From: an uncultured Bdellovibrionales bacterium
Lineage (GTDB): Bacteria; Bdellovibrionota; Bdellovibrionia; Bdellovibrionales; UBA1609
DNA: 32,091 nucleotides
Reading direction: 5' to 3'
Assembly (NCBI GenBank): GCA_938002015.1
Contig: CALLAU010000082.1
Location: 1-32,091 of the forward strand
Shown here: positions 7,046 through 18,621 of the stretch, piece after piece
Numbering within the stretch: the stretch's first letter is position 1
Layout: every line of letters starts with the position of its first letter
Made by a program: the position numbers and the translations under genes
Notes under the pieces: generated by a model
The model's database searches: none
The model's input: the letters and a program-made list of their open reading frames with translations, nothing else
What the model was told of the DNA's origin: nothing

Positions 7046-7750
7046 ATGGCTAAATTAGGTAAAAGAATGAAAGCTGCTTCTGCTAAAGTTGAGCGAGAAA
7101 AGAAGTACATGCTTAAAGAAGCAATGAATCTCGTTGTTGAAACAGGAACGACTAAATTTGATGAATCAGTTGATTTTGCAGTTAGACTTGGAGTGGATCC
7201 AAAGCAATCTGACCAACAAGTAAGAGGTGCAGTAGCACTTCCTCACGGACTTGGTAAGCCTGTTAGGGTTTGTGTTTTTGCTAAAGGTGCAAAAGAAGAA
7301 GAAGCTAAAAATGCAGGTGCTGACTTTGTTGGAGCTGATGACCTTGTTGAAAAAATTAAAGGTGGTTGGTTAGATTTTGATAAAGTTTTAGCTACACCAG
7401 ATATGATGGCTACAGTTTCAAAGGTGGCAAAGGTTTTAGGTCCTCGTGGTCTTATGCCTAACCCAAAAGTTGGAACAGTAACTCTTAATGTGGGTGCTGC
7501 TGTTGAAGCTGAGAAAAAAGGAAAGCTAAGCTTTAGAGTTGAAAAGAGCGGTATTGTTCATGCTTCTGTTGGTAGAAAATCAATGGGTGCTGAAAAGCTT
7601 ACTGACAACTTTGCAGCTTTTATGTCTGTAATTATGAAGGCAAAGCCTTCATCAAGTAAGGGCGTTTATTTAAAAGGAATTGCGGTTTCATCGACTATGG
7701 GTCCTGGTATTAAAATTGATACTACTGATGCACAGGCGGTTGTAGACTAA
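7046..7750 (+). CDS. rplA: 50S ribosomal protein L1
   Basis: L1 forms the mobile L1 stalk that helps release E-site tRNA, and in many bacteria it represses its own operon. The 234-residue length is standard. Conserved blocks include GPRGLMPNPKVGTVT and the C-terminal SSKGVYLKGIAVSSTMGPGI. The ATG is preceded by AGGAGA at a good distance. It follows rplK and is separated from rplJ by a 183-base structured leader. Confidence 0.98.
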   Translation: MAKLGKRMKAASAKVEREKKYMLKEAMNLVVETGTTKFDESVDFAVRLGVDPKQSDQQVRGAVALPHGLGKPVRVCVFAKGAKEEEAKNAGADFVGADDLVEKIKGGWLDFDKVLATPDMMATVSKVAKVLGPRGLMPNPKVGTVTLNVGAAVEAEKKGKLSFRVEKSGIVHASVGRKSMGAEKLTDNFAAFMSVIMKAKPSSSKGVYLKGIAVSSTMGPGIKIDTTDAQAVVD

Positions 7751-7933
7751 TTAACAACTTTGTTTCTTTGCGGCGCGGCCAGAGATGCTTTGGCGCTGAT
7801 TTGATTTTTTTCAGATCAGCTTAAAATTCGCCAGGTGAGGTGAGGGAAGACCTCCTGACCCAAGTTGCAAGAAGCGTGGTTTATGAGAACAAGAGTTTGA
7901 TTAAGCCAAAAAATATATGAAAGGAGGTACGAA
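7751..7933 (+). promoter_or_regulatory. Ribosomal protein L10 leader with kink-turn
   Basis: This 183-base leader lies between rplA and rplJ. At 7834-7860 the RNA can fold as GG, UGA, GGU, loop, ACC, UCC, UGA, CC. That is two short helices flanking a tandem UGA/UGA with a three-base bulge, the kink-turn pattern to which the L10(L12)4 complex binds in other bacteria for translational feedback. An upstream hairpin (GCTGAT 7795-7800, ATCAGC 7815-7820) encloses a T run. Gene position and motif agree; the fold itself is inferred by hand. Confidence 0.7.
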
Positions 7934-8455
7934 TTGCTAACACGTGCAAGAAAAGCTGAAATGATTAAAGACTTATCTGATAAGTTCTCTAAATCTAAAG
8001 CTACTTTTCTAGTTGATTTCAAAGGTATGGACGTTGAGCAAGTTACCAATCTTAGAAAGACACTCAATGGTGTGGGTGCGGAGTTAAAGGTAGTAAGAAA
8101 CACTCTTGCTAAAAGAGCTCTTGCAGATCACCCTGATTCTGAGTCAGTTCTTTCTGATAAAATGATTGGGACTAATGCTTTTGTCTTTGCTTATGAAGAG
8201 GCGCCGGCACCGGCTAAAGCGATCACAGAGTTTTCAAAAGATGTTGAAGCTTTGCAGATCAAAACTGGTGTAATGGGTAAAGATGAGCTTGATCAAAATA
8301 AGATCAAATTCTTATCAACTCTTCCAGGAAAAGACGAGCTTAGAGCGAAATTGCTTGGAACATTACAAGCTCCAGCAACTCAGCTTGCAAGAGTTATACA
8401 AGCTGTTCCACAAGGAATGCTTACAGTTCTTCAAGCTAAAGTCGATAAGGGCTAG
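7934..8455 (+). CDS. rplJ: 50S ribosomal protein L10
   Basis: L10 anchors the L12 dimers of the stalk and is the usual autorepressor of rplJL. At 173 residues it is of family length. The N-terminal rRNA-binding domain is visible (KATFLVDFKGMDVEQVTNLR, VVRNTLAKRAL), and the C-terminal helix that binds L12 ends the protein. The start is TTG 7934, behind an extended SD (AAGGAGGT, 7921-7928) with a five-base spacer; no ATG competes nearby. The leader before it carries a kink-turn. Confidence 0.98.
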   Translation: MLTRARKAEMIKDLSDKFSKSKATFLVDFKGMDVEQVTNLRKTLNGVGAELKVVRNTLAKRALADHPDSESVLSDKMIGTNAFVFAYEEAPAPAKAITEFSKDVEALQIKTGVMGKDELDQNKIKFLSTLPGKDELRAKLLGTLQAPATQLARVIQAVPQGMLTVLQAKVDKG

Positions 8456-8562
8456 TTTGAAGTAGAAATGAAGGAAAAGAAAGCTAGAAGAAAAAGATTT
8501 TTTGGCTTTTTAAGTTTTAAACAAATTTTAAAAATATAAATATTCTGTGGAGGATATAAAAA

Positions 8563-8931
8563 ATGGCTGATTTAAATAAAATTGTTGATGAGTTATCAAC
8601 GTTACCAGTACTAGAAGTTGCTGAATTAATTGGAATGTTAGAAGAGAAGTGGGGCGTTTCTGCTGCTGCTCCAGTTGCTGTTGCTGCTGCGGGTGCTGGT
8701 GGTGCTGCTGCTGAAGAGAAAACTGAGTTTGATGTTATCTTAACAGGCGCTGGATCTAGCAAGATCAATGTAATTAAAGAAGTAAGAGCAATCACTGGCT
8801 TAGGTCTTAAAGAAGCAAAAGACCTAGTTGAAGCTGCTCCTAAAGCTGTAAAAGAAGCAGTTGAAAAAGACGAAGCAAACAAAATCAAAGAAGCTCTTGA
8901 AAAAGCAGGTGCTTCTGTTGAAGTTAAGTAA
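8563..8931 (+). CDS. rplL: 50S ribosomal protein L7/L12
   Basis: L7/L12 is the multicopy stalk protein that recruits the translational GTPases. The dimerising N-terminal domain ([20 protein letters not shown]) is followed by an Ala/Gly-rich hinge. The C-terminal domain is conserved ([16 protein letters not shown]-type helix). At 122 residues it is of normal length. The ATG follows GGAGG. A 107-base spacer separates it from rplJ and lacks clear signals; an attenuator-like hairpin follows the gene. Confidence 0.98.
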   Translation: MADLNKIVDELSTLPVLEVAELIGMLEEKWGVSAAAPVAVAAAGAGGAAAEEKTEFDVILTGAGSSKINVIKEVRAITGLGLKEAKDLVEAAPKAVKEAVEKDEANKIKEALEKAGASVEVK

Positions 8932-8958
8932 TTAACTTTTATAGGTTTTGTAATTCAC

Positions 8959-9005
8959 GCGTTTTAAAGTCTGGAAAAATTTTCTGGGCTTTAAAATGCT
9001 TTTTT
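8959..9005 (+). terminator. Attenuator-like hairpin between rplL and rpoB
   Basis: A 13-bp stem (8959-8971 with 8987-8999, two G-U pairs) is followed by six T. It looks like a rho-independent terminator but sits inside the operon. In E. coli a partial terminator and an RNase III site lie at this same place, lowering rpoBC relative to rplJL. An equivalent role is inferred. Confidence 0.7.
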
Positions 9006-9123
9006 GCGTTTTACTGAAATATTAACTAAGCGCAAAAAAAATAAGCTAGAGATGAATTTTTTATTTTTAGCGTAAAGTAAATAAAAGAACAACTTAATCA
9101 GTTTTGACTGAATGGAGAATCGA

Positions 9124-12100
9124 ATGGCTAAACAGGCAGTAACTGCTTCGAACTTAAGATTAAGAAAGAGTTTTGCAAAAAATAGTGTTGTTATTGATAT
9201 CCCAAATCTTATTCTACTACAGAAAAAGTCTTATGAAGAGTTTTTACAAAAAGAAACAGATCCGGATAGACGTGAAAATTTAGGTTTAGAAGGCGTTTTT
9301 AAATCTGTATTTCCAATTTCTGATTTCAATAATACTTCAAGCCTTGAGTTTGTTGGCTATGTTTTAGAACCGCCAAAGTATGATGTTGATGAGTGCAGGC
9401 AAAGAGGAATGACGTTTGCTTCCCCTTTAAAAGTAACTCTAAGACTTATCGTATTTGAAGTAGATGAAGTGACTGAAGCTAGATCTATTAGAGATGTAAA
9501 AGAGCAAGAAGTTTATTTAGGAGAAATTCCTTTAATGACTGCTAATGGCTCTTTTATTATTAATGGAACAGAAAGAGTTGTTGTTTCTCAGTTACACAGA
9601 TCTCCAGGTGTTTTCTTTGACCATGATGGTGGTAAAGGAAGTACAACAGGTAAATTTCTCTATACTGCTAGAGTGATTCCTTACAGAGGTTCTTGGTTAG
9701 ATTTTGAATTTGATCAAAAAGACCTTTTATATTGCAGAATTGATAGAAGAAGAAAATTTCCAGTAACTATTCTCTTAAAAGCTTTAGGCTACAGTGATGA
9801 AGAGCTTTTAGAGTTTTTCTACGAACTTGATAAAGTGGTTTATGAAGGTGGTAAGTTCTATCGTTATATTAATATTGAAAAAATGGCTGGCCAAAGAGCA
9901 ACATCTGATATTGCAGATCCAAAAACAGGAGATGTGATCGTTAAAGCTGGTCGTCGTATTACGCGTGCACTTGTTAAGAAAATGCAGGCAATGAATTTAG
10001 AAAGAATTGAAGTTTCACATGAAGATATGATTGGTAAAGCAGTAGCTAAACCAATTCTAGATCTTACAACTGGAGAGGTTTTAGCTGATACAAATTCTGA
10101 GCTTACTTCAGAAACTATGGATCAAGCACTTCAAGCAGGTGTTACAGAATTTAGAGTGATTTTCTTTGATGGCTTATCAGTAGGTCCTTACTTAAGAAAC
10201 ACTCTTTTAGTGGATAAAGTTACAACACAAGAAGAAGCTTTAATTGATATTTATAAAAGACTTAGACCAGGTGAGCCGCCAACTCCTGAAGCTTCAGCTA
10301 ATTTCTTTAACCGTTTGTTTTTTGATGGTGAGTCATATGACTTAAGTGAAGTTGGTCGTTTAAAGATCAACCATAGATTTAACTTTGATTTTGATAAAAA
10401 ACCAATCGAGCAAAAAACTTTAGATAAAGAAGATATTATGATGGTTGCAAAAACCATTATTGATCTTAAAAACGGCCAAGGTGTTGTTGATGATATCGAT
10501 CACCTTGGTAATAGACGTGTAAGGTCTGTTGGTGAGCTGCTAGAGAACCAATATAGAGTTGGTTTAGTTAGAATGGAAAGAGCTATTAGGGAGAGAATGT
10601 CTTTGCAAGATGTTGAGACAATGATGCCGCACGATCTTGTAAATGCAAAACCAGTAAACGCTGTTGTTAAAGAATTTTTTGGTTCTTCTCAGCTATCTCA
10701 GTTTATGGATCAAACAAACCCTCTTTCAGAAATCACGCATAAAAGAAGGCTTTCAGCTCTTGGACCAGGTGGTTTAACAAGAGATAGAGCTGGGTTTGAA
10801 GTTCGTGACGTGCACCCAACGCATTATGGTCGTATTTGCCCGATTGAAACTCCAGAGGGTCCAAATATTGGTTTAATTGCTTCACTTGCAACTTATGCAA
10901 GAATTAACAAACACGGTTTTATTGAGACTCCTTATAGAGCAGTAGAAGAAGGTAAAGTTTCAAAAGACATTACATACACTTCTGCACTTCAAGAGTCTGG
11001 GCAAAAAATTGCTCAGGTAGATAGAAATAGAGAAAACCCAGATCTTCTTGGCGTTGATAAAGTAAACGTAAGGCATGATGGGGAATATGAAATAGTTGAT
11101 AGTGAAACAGTAACACTTATGGACGTTTCTCCCTCTCAACTTGTTTCTATTGCAGCTTCTTTAATTCCATTTTTAGAGCATGATGATGCCAACAGAGCCT
11201 TAATGGGATCAAACATGCAACGTCAGGCTGTTCCACTTATGAGATCACGTGCTCCATTAGTAGGTACTGGTGTTGAGCGTCTTGTTGCAAAAGATTCAGG
11301 TACATCAATTGTTGCTTTAAACGACGGTGTTGTTGAAGAAGTTGATGCTTCAAGAATTGTTGTTAGGCGTAAAGCAAGAGGTGGTGAGCTTGGTGCAAAC
11401 ATTGATATTTACAACTTAACTAAATATCAAAGAACGAACCAAAACACTTCATTTAACCAAAAACCAATTGTTCATGTTGGTGATCATGTTGCAAAGAACG
11501 ATGTTATTGCTGATGGTCCTTCTACAGAACTTGGGGAGTTAGCTTTAGGGCAGAATATCCTTATCGCCTTTACTCCTTGGATGGGTTATAACTATGAGGA
11601 TTCAATCCTTATTTCTGAAAGACTTATTAAAGATGATGTTTATACTTCAGTTCATGTAGAAGAATTTGAGTGTGTTGCTAGAGATACAAAACTTGGAAAA
11701 GAAGAAATCACTAGAGATATTGCAAATGTTGGAGAAGAAGCTCTTTCTGAGTTAGACACTTCTGGTGTTATTAGAATTGGTGCTGAAGTTTCAACAGGTG
11801 ATATCTTAGTTGGTAAAGTAACGCCAAAAGGTGAGACTCAGTTATCTCCAGAAGAAAAGCTTCTTAGAGCTATTTTCGGTGAGAAAGCTGGAGATGTGAA
11901 AGATACATCTTTAAGAGTTCCATCGGGTGTAACAGGTACTGTTATTGATGCTCAAGTTTACTCTAGAGATGGTGCTGGTAATGATCAGCGTTTGATCTCT
12001 ATTTTAGATGATAAGAAGAAGAAGTTTGAAAAAGATTATGAAGTTGAGCAAAACGTTATTAAAAACGCAGCCCTTGATAGATTAAAATCACTTCTTATCG

Positions 12101-13287
12101 GTCAAGTGACAACTGGTGAGCTTTTAAATGAAGACGGTTCAAAAACTCTTATTAACTCTGGAGAAACAATCTCTGGTGAAGATTTAGAAAGTATTCCTTT
12201 TGAGCTTTTAAGCTACCTTCCTCTTCCACAAGAGTTAGAGCAGCAAGTTGTTTATATCGTTGATAGCACGAGAAATAAGCTAGATGCGATTAAAATGATT
12301 TTTGATGATAAAATTGATAACCTTTATAAAGGTGATGAATTACCTCCAGGCGTTGTTAAGATGGTTAAAGTTTATGTTGCCATTAAACGTAAACTTCAAG
12401 TTGGTGATAAGTTTGCTGGTCGACATGGAAACAAAGGTGTGATTTCAAAAGTTCTACCTGTAGAAGACATGCCGTACTTAGAAGATGGAACTCCAGTTGA
12501 TATGGTTTTAAACCCTCTTGGCGTACCTTCTCGTATGAATATTGGTCAGGTTTTAGAGATTCATTTAGGCTGGGCAGCAAGGAATTTAGGTAATCAAATT
12601 GGTGAGATGCTTGAAGACTTTGATGCTGAACAAATCAGAGAGAAATTAAAGTTTGCTTATAATGATGAAGAGATTTCTAAGAAGTTAGAAACAGCTGATG
12701 AAGAGTCGTTAAAGAAAATGGCTGTAAAAGTTAAAGACGGAATTCATTTAGCAACCCCAGTTTTTGATGGTGCTAGAGAGCATGAAATCAAAGATCTTTT
12801 AACTAAAGCAAATGTTCCTACAACGGGTCAGATGATTCTTTTTGATGGAAGAACAGGAGAAGCTTTTGAAAACCCTGTGACTGTTGGAATCATGTACATG
12901 CTTAAGCTTCATCACTTAGTTGAAGAAAAAATTCATGCTAGGTCAATCGGTCCTTATTCACTTGTTTCGCAACAGCCTCTAGGTGGTAAAGCGCAATTTG
13001 GTGGGCAAAGACTAGGAGAGATGGAGGTATGGGCAATAGAAGCATATGGTGCAGCTTATTGCTTACAAGAGTTCTTAACTGTGAAATCAGATGATGTTGC
13101 AGGTAGAACAAGAATGTATGAGAGCATTGTAAAAGGCGAGTACGTTCTTGAGCCAGGACTTCCAGAATCATTTAATGTTTTAATCAAAGAATTACAGAGT
13201 TTAGCACTAGACGTGAGACTTGTTGAATCAGATGTCCTTAGCGATGATGATGATGATGCAGTTAAACCTCAAGCAGAGCTTCAATAG
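9124..13287 (+). CDS. rpoB: DNA-directed RNA polymerase subunit beta
   Basis: RpoB is one half of the polymerase active-site cleft. The rifampicin-binding region is intact at about 10675-10800: [24 protein letters not shown]. The residues equivalent to E. coli D516, H526 and S531 match the sensitive type. Late conserved blocks are [16 protein letters not shown] and [13 protein letters not shown]. The C-terminus ends with a run of Asp (SDDDDDAV). ATG 9124 is chosen because GGAG (9114-9117) precedes it by six bases; ATG 9112 would add four residues and contains that SD. The 1387 residues are slightly longer than in E. coli. Confidence 0.99.
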   Translation: MAKQAVTASNLRLRKSFAKNSVVIDIPNLILLQKKSYEEFLQKETDPDRRENLGLEGVFKSVFPISDFNNTSSLEFVGYVLEPPKYDVDECRQRGMTFASPLKVTLRLIVFEVDEVTEARSIRDVKEQEVYLGEIPLMTANGSFIINGTERVVVSQLHRSPGVFFDHDGGKGSTTGKFLYTARVIPYRGSWLDFEFDQKDLLYCRIDRRRKFPVTILLKALGYSDEELLEFFYELDKVVYEGGKFYRYINIEKMAGQRATSDIADPKTGDVIVKAGRRITRALVKKMQAMNLERIEVSHEDMIGKAVAKPILDLTTGEVLADTNSELTSETMDQALQAGVTEFRVIFFDGLSVGPYLRNTLLVDKVTTQEEALIDIYKRLRPGEPPTPEASANFFNRLFFDGESYDLSEVGRLKINHRFNFDFDKKPIEQKTLDKEDIMMVAKTIIDLKNGQGVVDDIDHLGNRRVRSVGELLENQYRVGLVRMERAIRERMSLQDVETMMPHDLVNAKPVNAVVKEFFGSSQLSQFMDQTNPLSEITHKRRLSALGPGGLTRDRAGFEVRDVHPTHYGRICPIETPEGPNIGLIASLATYARINKHGFIETPYRAVEEGKVSKDITYTSALQESGQKIAQVDRNRENPDLLGVDKVNVRHDGEYEIVDSETVTLMDVSPSQLVSIAASLIPFLEHDDANRALMGSNMQRQAVPLMRSRAPLVGTGVERLVAKDSGTSIVALNDGVVEEVDASRIVVRRKARGGELGANIDIYNLTKYQRTNQNTSFNQKPIVHVGDHVAKNDVIADGPSTELGELALGQNILIAFTPWMGYNYEDSILISERLIKDDVYTSVHVEEFECVARDTKLGKEEITRDIANVGEEALSELDTSGVIRIGAEVSTGDILVGKVTPKGETQLSPEEKLLRAIFGEKAGDVKDTSLRVPSGVTGTVIDAQVYSRDGAGNDQRLISILDDKKKKFEKDYEVEQNVIKNAALDRLKSLLIGQVTTGELLNEDGSKTLINSGETISGEDLESIPFELLSYLPLPQELEQQVVYIVDSTRNKLDAIKMIFDDKIDNLYKGDELPPGVVKMVKVYVAIKRKLQVGDKFAGRHGNKGVISKVLPVEDMPYLEDGTPVDMVLNPLGVPSRMNIGQVLEIHLGWAARNLGNQIGEMLEDFDAEQIREKLKFAYNDEEISKKLETADEESLKKMAVKVKDGIHLATPVFDGAREHEIKDLLTKANVPTTGQMILFDGRTGEAFENPVTVGIMYMLKLHHLVEEKIHARSIGPYSLVSQQPLGGKAQFGGQRLGEMEVWAIEAYGAAYCLQEFLTVKSDDVAGRTRMYESIVKGEYVLEPGLPESFNVLIKELQSLALDVRLVESDVLSDDDDDAVKPQAELQ

Positions 13288-13305
13288 GTAAAAGGAGATA
13301 TAGAG

Positions 13306-16300
13306 TTGAAAGATTTATTAAACTTTTTTGATAAACCAAAGGATCCATTAGCTTTTGAAGGTGTAAAGATTGGCTTAGCCTCTCCTGAACTTGTAAGAGA
13401 ATGGTCTTTTGGTGAAGTAAAGAAACCAGAAACAATTAACTATAGAACATTTAAGCCTGAAAGAGATGGCTTGTTCTGCGCGAAAATATTTGGTCCGATT
13501 AAAGACTATGAGTGCTTATGCGGTAAGTATAAGAGAATGAAATTTCGCGGTGTTGTCTGTGAAAAATGTGGTGTTGAGGTGACTCAATCTAAAGTAAGAC
13601 GTGAACGTATGGGTCATATTGAACTTGCTTCTCCAGTTGCTCATATCTGGTTTTTAAGGTCCCTTCCAAGTAGAATTGGTAACATACTAGACTTAACTTT
13701 AAAGGATGTTGAAAGAGTTCTTTACTGTGAAGCCTACATTGTTACAGATCCAATGGAGACAACTTTAGAAGAAGGTCAAGTTCTTGGAGAAGAGGCTTAT
13801 CAGGCAGCTCTTGAAGAGTTTGGACCAAACTTTGTTGCTCATATTGGTGGAGATGCAATCTTAGAAATGCTTAAGAAAGTTGATGTGGAGTATCTTTCTA
13901 AGAAACTTCGTATGGACTTAAAAGAAGTAAAATCTGAAGCTGCTACAAAAAAGCTAACAAAAAGACTTAAAGTTTTAGAGGCTTTTAAAGGTTCAACTAA
14001 TAAGCCTGAGTGGATGATGCTTGAGCAAGTTCCTGTTATCCCACCAGATTTAAGACCATTAGTTCCTCTTGATGGTGGTAGATTTGCAACTTCTGATTTA
14101 AATGATCTTTATAGACGTGTTATTAACAGAAACAACAGATTAAAAAGACTTCAAGAGTTAAATGCTCCTGATATCATTATTCGAAATGAAAAAAGAATGC
14201 TTCAAGAATCTGTTGACGCACTTTTAGATAATGGTCGTCGTGGAAAAACTTTTACAGGGCCAAACAAAAGACCTCTTAGATCTTTAAGTGATATGCTTAA
14301 AGGTAAGCAAGGTCGTTTTAGGCAAAACCTACTTGGTAAGCGTGTGGATTATTCTGGACGTTCTGTTATTGTTGTTGGACCAAATTTAAAACTACATCAG
14401 TGTGGTCTTCCAAAGAAAATGGCTTTAGAACTTTTTAAACCATTTATATATGCAAAATTAGAAGAAAGAGGTTTTGCTACTACGATTAAACAAGCAAAAC
14501 GCCTTGTTGAAGATCAAACAGTAGAGGTTTGGGATATTTTATCTGAAGTGGTTAAAGAGCATCCAGTTATGTTAAACAGAGCTCCAACACTTCACAGACT
14601 TGGTATCCAAGCATTTGAACCAGTACTTCATGAAGGTAAAGCGATTCGTCTTCACCCATTAGTATGTACAGCTTTTAACGCCGATTTTGATGGTGACCAA
14701 ATGGCTGTTCACGTTCCTTTATCTGTTGAAGCACAGGTAGAAGCACGTGTTCTTATGATGTCTACGAATAATATCCTTTCTCCTGCAAATGGGCGTCCGG
14801 TTATTAATCCTACTCAAGATATTGTTCTTGGTTGTTACTGGATGACAAGAATTCGTCCTGGTGCAAAAGGTGCTGGTAGACTTTTTGGAAGTGTGAATGA
14901 AGTTTTATACGCTTATGAAGCTAAAGAAGTAGATCTTCAAGCTGAAGTGAGAGTAAGAATTCAAGGTAAAGTTTATGAAACTTCTGTAGGAAGAGCGATC
15001 TTTAGTGATATCTTACCAAAAGAAGTTCCTTTTGAAGAGATCAACAGACCTCTTGGTAAAAAGCAGCTGGCTGAAGTTATTGATAAGTCGTTTAGACTTG
15101 CTGGTGGTAAAGCTACTGCGATCTTAGCTGATAGAATTATGGAAACTGGTTTTACATATTCTACAAAAGCAGGGATCTCGATTTGTCTAGATGACTTAAA
15201 AATTCCTGATGCAAAAGTATCTATGATTGGAGCTGCAGAAGCTGAGGTTCAAGAAATTGAAGATCAGTATGATGAAGGTTTAATTACTGATGGTGAGCGC
15301 TACAACAAAGTTGTGGATATTTGGGCTCAAACAGGTGATAAAGTTGCAAAAGAAATGATGAAGCACATTGAAACTGAAGAGTTTCAAGTAGGTGATAAAA
15401 CTGTAAGAGATGCAAGTTTTAACTCAATTTTTGTCATGGCAGATTCTGGTGCAAGGGGTTCTGCTGCACAGATTAGACAGCTAGCTGGTATGCGTGGTCT
15501 TATGGCCAAGCCAAGTGGTGAAATTATTGAAACACCCATTACAGCAAACTTTAGAGAAGGTTTATCAGTACTTCAGTATTTCATTTCAACTCACGGAGCG
15601 CGTAAAGGTCTTGCCGATACAGCTTTAAAAACAGCAAACTCAGGGTATCTAACAAGAAGACTTGTTGATGTTGCTCAAGATGTTGTTGTAAACGAACTTG
15701 ATTGTGGAACTACAGAAGGAATGGAGATGCGTCCTCTTGTTGAAGGTGGAGAAATCATTCAACCTCTAGGTGAGAGAATCTTAGGTAGAACAGCTTTAGC
15801 TGATGTTACTGATCCATACACTAATGAAGTTATTGTTGCTGCTGGTGAAGAGATCGATGAAACAGATGTAGAGCGCATTGATAAAGTTGGTGTTGATAGA
15901 GTTCAAATGAGATCAGCTCTAACTTGTCAAGCTAGACGTGGAATTTGTGTTAAATGTTATGGGCGTGATTTAGCTCGTGGTACGACAGTTAACTTAGGTG
16001 AGACAGTTGGTATTATTGCCGCTCAATCTATTGGTGAGCCAGGAACACAGCTTACAATGAGAACTTTCCACTTAGGTGGTACAGCATCTCGTTCAGTTGA
16101 GCAGTCTGTTCATACTATTAGAATGGATGGAGCTTTAAAGTTTGTTGATGTGATTACTGTAACAAATAAGGATGGAAAACTCGTTTCTATGAACAGAAGT
16201 GGTAAGGTTCTTGTTATGGATGCAGAAGGTAGAGAAAGAGACTCTTTCCCTATTGTTTACGGTGCTACGTTTAGCTTTAAAGATGGTGATCAAGTTAAAA

Positions 16301-17457
16301 AAGGCGATACTTTATGTGAGTGGGATCCGTATGCAAACCCAATTGTTGCTGAAGTAAGTGGTAGAATTGGCTTCTTAGGTATTAAAGAAGGTGTGACAAT
16401 GTCAGAGCAAATTGACCCTGTTACTGGATTTGCTACTAAGGTGATTACAGACACAAAAGCTGGTGATGATAAGCCAACTGTTTTCATTACTGATGCTAAT
16501 GGTGAGCCGATTAAGATTGAAGGAAGAACAACTCCAGCAAGATATGTTATACCAGTTGGTGCGCAACTTCTTTTAAGTGAAGGTGATGAAGTTCACGCAG
16601 GTGATATAGTTGCAAAAATACACAGAGAAACATCTAAAACAAAAGATATTACAGGTGGTCTACCAAGAGTTGCTGAGCTATTTGAAGCAAGAAAACCTAA
16701 GGAAGCTGCAATCGTTACAGAGATTGATGGGTATGTAAGTTTTGGTAAAGACGTTAAAACAAAGCAAAGAGTGATTGTAACTCCAGATGTTGGTGAACCA
16801 AGAGACTACCTTATTCCTAAAGGAAAGCATTTTGCTGTTCGTGAGGGTGAGTATGTAAAAGCAGGTGATGCTTTAATGGATGGACCAACTGATCCACATG
16901 ATATCTTAGCGGTATTAGGGGACCATGCATTAGCTTCTTACTTAGTAAATGAGGTTCAAGAAGTTTATAGGCTTCAGGGTGTGGGAATTAATGATAAGCA
17001 TATTGAGACAATTGTTCGTCAAATGCTTAGAAAAGTTAAGATCACGGATCCAGGAGATACGATATTCTTAAATGACGCTCAAGTTGAAAAATACTTAGTA
17101 GCTGAAGAAAATGAGCGTGTTATAGCTGAAGGTGGAGAGCCTGCTCAAACAGCACCTCTTTTACTAGGGATTACTAAGGTTTCTTTAAGTACTGAGAGCT
17201 GGATTTCAGCGGCATCTTTTCAAGAAACTACGAAGGTTCTTACAGAAGCTGCCATTAACGGCAAGCAAGATAAGCTTAGAGGCTTAAAAGAGAACATCAT
17301 TATGGGTAGGTTGATCCCTGCAGGTACTGGTGTAAGTGCTTATAAAGGCTGGAAATTAACGGTAGATGAGACAGAGGCCTCTTCACCATCATTCCTTCCA
17401 GGCGGCGGTACTGTAAATTATAACAACACTGAGGGAAATGAGAGACCTAGGGCTTGA
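13306..17457 (+). CDS. rpoC: DNA-directed RNA polymerase subunit beta'
   Basis: RpoC carries the catalytic magnesium. NADFDGDQM is present with D460, D462 and D464, the same numbering as in E. coli. The first zinc site has C70, C72, C85 and C88, again as in E. coli. The second zinc site is at DCGTTEG and [11 protein letters not shown]. The end of the protein has the conserved [13 protein letters not shown]. The start is TTG 13306 behind AAAGGAGA with a seven-base spacer. The gene begins 18 bases after rpoB and is clearly cotranscribed. 1383 residues. Confidence 0.99.
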   Translation: MKDLLNFFDKPKDPLAFEGVKIGLASPELVREWSFGEVKKPETINYRTFKPERDGLFCAKIFGPIKDYECLCGKYKRMKFRGVVCEKCGVEVTQSKVRRERMGHIELASPVAHIWFLRSLPSRIGNILDLTLKDVERVLYCEAYIVTDPMETTLEEGQVLGEEAYQAALEEFGPNFVAHIGGDAILEMLKKVDVEYLSKKLRMDLKEVKSEAATKKLTKRLKVLEAFKGSTNKPEWMMLEQVPVIPPDLRPLVPLDGGRFATSDLNDLYRRVINRNNRLKRLQELNAPDIIIRNEKRMLQESVDALLDNGRRGKTFTGPNKRPLRSLSDMLKGKQGRFRQNLLGKRVDYSGRSVIVVGPNLKLHQCGLPKKMALELFKPFIYAKLEERGFATTIKQAKRLVEDQTVEVWDILSEVVKEHPVMLNRAPTLHRLGIQAFEPVLHEGKAIRLHPLVCTAFNADFDGDQMAVHVPLSVEAQVEARVLMMSTNNILSPANGRPVINPTQDIVLGCYWMTRIRPGAKGAGRLFGSVNEVLYAYEAKEVDLQAEVRVRIQGKVYETSVGRAIFSDILPKEVPFEEINRPLGKKQLAEVIDKSFRLAGGKATAILADRIMETGFTYSTKAGISICLDDLKIPDAKVSMIGAAEAEVQEIEDQYDEGLITDGERYNKVVDIWAQTGDKVAKEMMKHIETEEFQVGDKTVRDASFNSIFVMADSGARGSAAQIRQLAGMRGLMAKPSGEIIETPITANFREGLSVLQYFISTHGARKGLADTALKTANSGYLTRRLVDVAQDVVVNELDCGTTEGMEMRPLVEGGEIIQPLGERILGRTALADVTDPYTNEVIVAAGEEIDETDVERIDKVGVDRVQMRSALTCQARRGICVKCYGRDLARGTTVNLGETVGIIAAQSIGEPGTQLTMRTFHLGGTASRSVEQSVHTIRMDGALKFVDVITVTNKDGKLVSMNRSGKVLVMDAEGRERDSFPIVYGATFSFKDGDQVKKGDTLCEWDPYANPIVAEVSGRIGFLGIKEGVTMSEQIDPVTGFATKVITDTKAGDDKPTVFITDANGEPIKIEGRTTPARYVIPVGAQLLLSEGDEVHAGDIVAKIHRETSKTKDITGGLPRVAELFEARKPKEAAIVTEIDGYVSFGKDVKTKQRVIVTPDVGEPRDYLIPKGKHFAVREGEYVKAGDALMDGPTDPHDILAVLGDHALASYLVNEVQEVYRLQGVGINDKHIETIVRQMLRKVKITDPGDTIFLNDAQVEKYLVAEENERVIAEGGEPAQTAPLLLGITKVSLSTESWISAASFQETTKVLTEAAINGKQDKLRGLKENIIMGRLIPAGTGVSAYKGWKLTVDETEASSPSFLPGGGTVNYNNTEGNERPRA

Positions 17458-17529
17458 CGTTGATATGCCAAGCTCGTATTCTCCGCTCTTTAGAGTGAAA
17501 TGATGGTCAAAGCCTTTGTTTTGGCCTGT

Positions 17530-17557
17530 TTGATAAAAAAAGTGAATGATTTATAGG
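17530..17557 (+). promoter_or_regulatory. Candidate promoter for rpsL-rpsG
   Basis: TTGATA (17530-17535), a 16-base spacer and TATAGG (17552-17557) lie about 60 bases before rpsL. A weak 7-bp hairpin stands just upstream but without a T run, so readthrough from rpoC is also likely. Confidence 0.4.
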
Positions 17558-17618
17558 AGTTAAGCTTCTGTAATTATTGAAGAAAAATAGAAGAATAATA
17601 AATTAGATAAGGACAAAA

Positions 17619-17996
17619 ATGCCTACTATTAACCAGTTGATTAGAAAAGAAAGAACGATTCAGAAGAAGAAAACAACTTCTCCAGCCCTTGCTTCTTGCC
17701 CTCAAAAAAGAGGTGTTTGTACAAGAGTTTATACAACAACTCCTAAGAAACCAAACTCTGCTCTTAGAAAAGTTGCTAAGGTAAGATTATCAAATGGTTT
17801 TGAAGTGATCTCTTATATTCCAGGTATTGGCCACAATCTTCAAGAGCACTCAGTTGTTCTTATTAGAGGTGGAAGAGTAAAGGATTTACCAGGTGTTCGT
17901 TATCATATTGTTAGAGGTATTTTAGACACTCAAGGTGTTGGTGATAGAAAACAAAGTCGTTCAAAGTATGGAACAAAGAAAGCTAAGAAAGCTTAA
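17619..17996 (+). CDS. rpsL: 30S ribosomal protein S12
   Basis: S12 lines the decoding centre. The conserved [11 protein letters not shown] and [20 protein letters not shown] blocks are intact. K43, K88 and P91 (E. coli K42, K87, P90) are the streptomycin-sensitive residues. At 125 residues the length is normal. The ATG lies five bases after AAGGA. First gene of the str-type block, directly after rpoC. Confidence 0.98.
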   Translation: MPTINQLIRKERTIQKKKTTSPALASCPQKRGVCTRVYTTTPKKPNSALRKVAKVRLSNGFEVISYIPGIGHNLQEHSVVLIRGGRVKDLPGVRYHIVRGILDTQGVGDRKQSRSKYGTKKAKKA

Positions 17997-18014
17997 GAGC
18001 AGGAGTATTGATTA

Positions 18015-18488
18015 ATGTCTCGTAGAAGAAGAAGTGTAAAAAGAGAAATCCTTCCAGATCCAATTTATAATGACCTAACTTTAGCAAAGTTTGCTAACAG
18101 AGTTATGGAAGGTGGAAAAAAATCAACTGCTCAAAACATTATTTATGGTGCTTTAGATATGTTAAGAGAAAAAGTGCCAGGTGAAGAGCCTTTAGCTGTA
18201 TTTAAAAAAGCTTTAGAAAACACCAAGCCTGCTCTTGAGGTTAAATCTAGACGTGTAGGTGGAGCTACGTATCAGGTTCCTGTTGATGTGCGTCCAGCAA
18301 GACGTTCTGCTTTAGCAATGAGATGGATTGTTGAGTACTCTAGAAAGCGTTCAGAAAAATCAATGAGAGAAAGATTAGCTGGTGAGCTAGCTGATGCTTA
18401 CAATAATAGAGGAAACTCTGTTAAGAAAAGAGAAGATGTTCATAAGATGGCTGATGCCAACAGAGCGTTCTCTCACTTTTCTTGGTAA
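18015..18488 (+). CDS. rpsG: 30S ribosomal protein S7
   Basis: S7 is a primary 16S rRNA-binding protein that nucleates the head of the 30S subunit and touches the E site. Conserved features are the basic N-terminus [11 protein letters not shown], the block [19 protein letters not shown], and NRAFSHFSW near the end. At 157 residues it is of normal size. AGGAG precedes the ATG. It begins 18 bases after rpsL and is followed by a strong terminator. Confidence 0.98.
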   Translation: MSRRRRSVKREILPDPIYNDLTLAKFANRVMEGGKKSTAQNIIYGALDMLREKVPGEEPLAVFKKALENTKPALEVKSRRVGGATYQVPVDVRPARRSALAMRWIVEYSRKRSEKSMRERLAGELADAYNNRGNSVKKREDVHKMADANRAFSHFSW

Positions 18489-18517
18489 TTTAAGAATTTA
18501 AATTTAAAAACTGTTTA

Positions 18518-18553
18518 AAGCACTCTTAAGTATTTCTTAAGGGTGCTTTTTTT
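18518..18553 (+). terminator. Strong terminator after rpsG
   Basis: A 13-bp stem (18518-18530 with 18536-18548, one G-U) with a five-base loop runs into a T tract. It separates rpsG from fusA, so fusA probably has its own promoter in the 68 bases that follow. I see only weak TATA-like sequence there. Confidence 0.92.
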
Positions 18554-18621
18554 ATTTAAAGACCATTTTTTTTTATGTTATATAAAAAAGAAAAAATAGA
18601 ACTAAAACTAGGTGATAGTAG

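Noticed and set aside
17507..17528. Hairpin after rpoC as a terminator
   Set aside because: A 7-bp stem without a following T run; probably not an efficient terminator.
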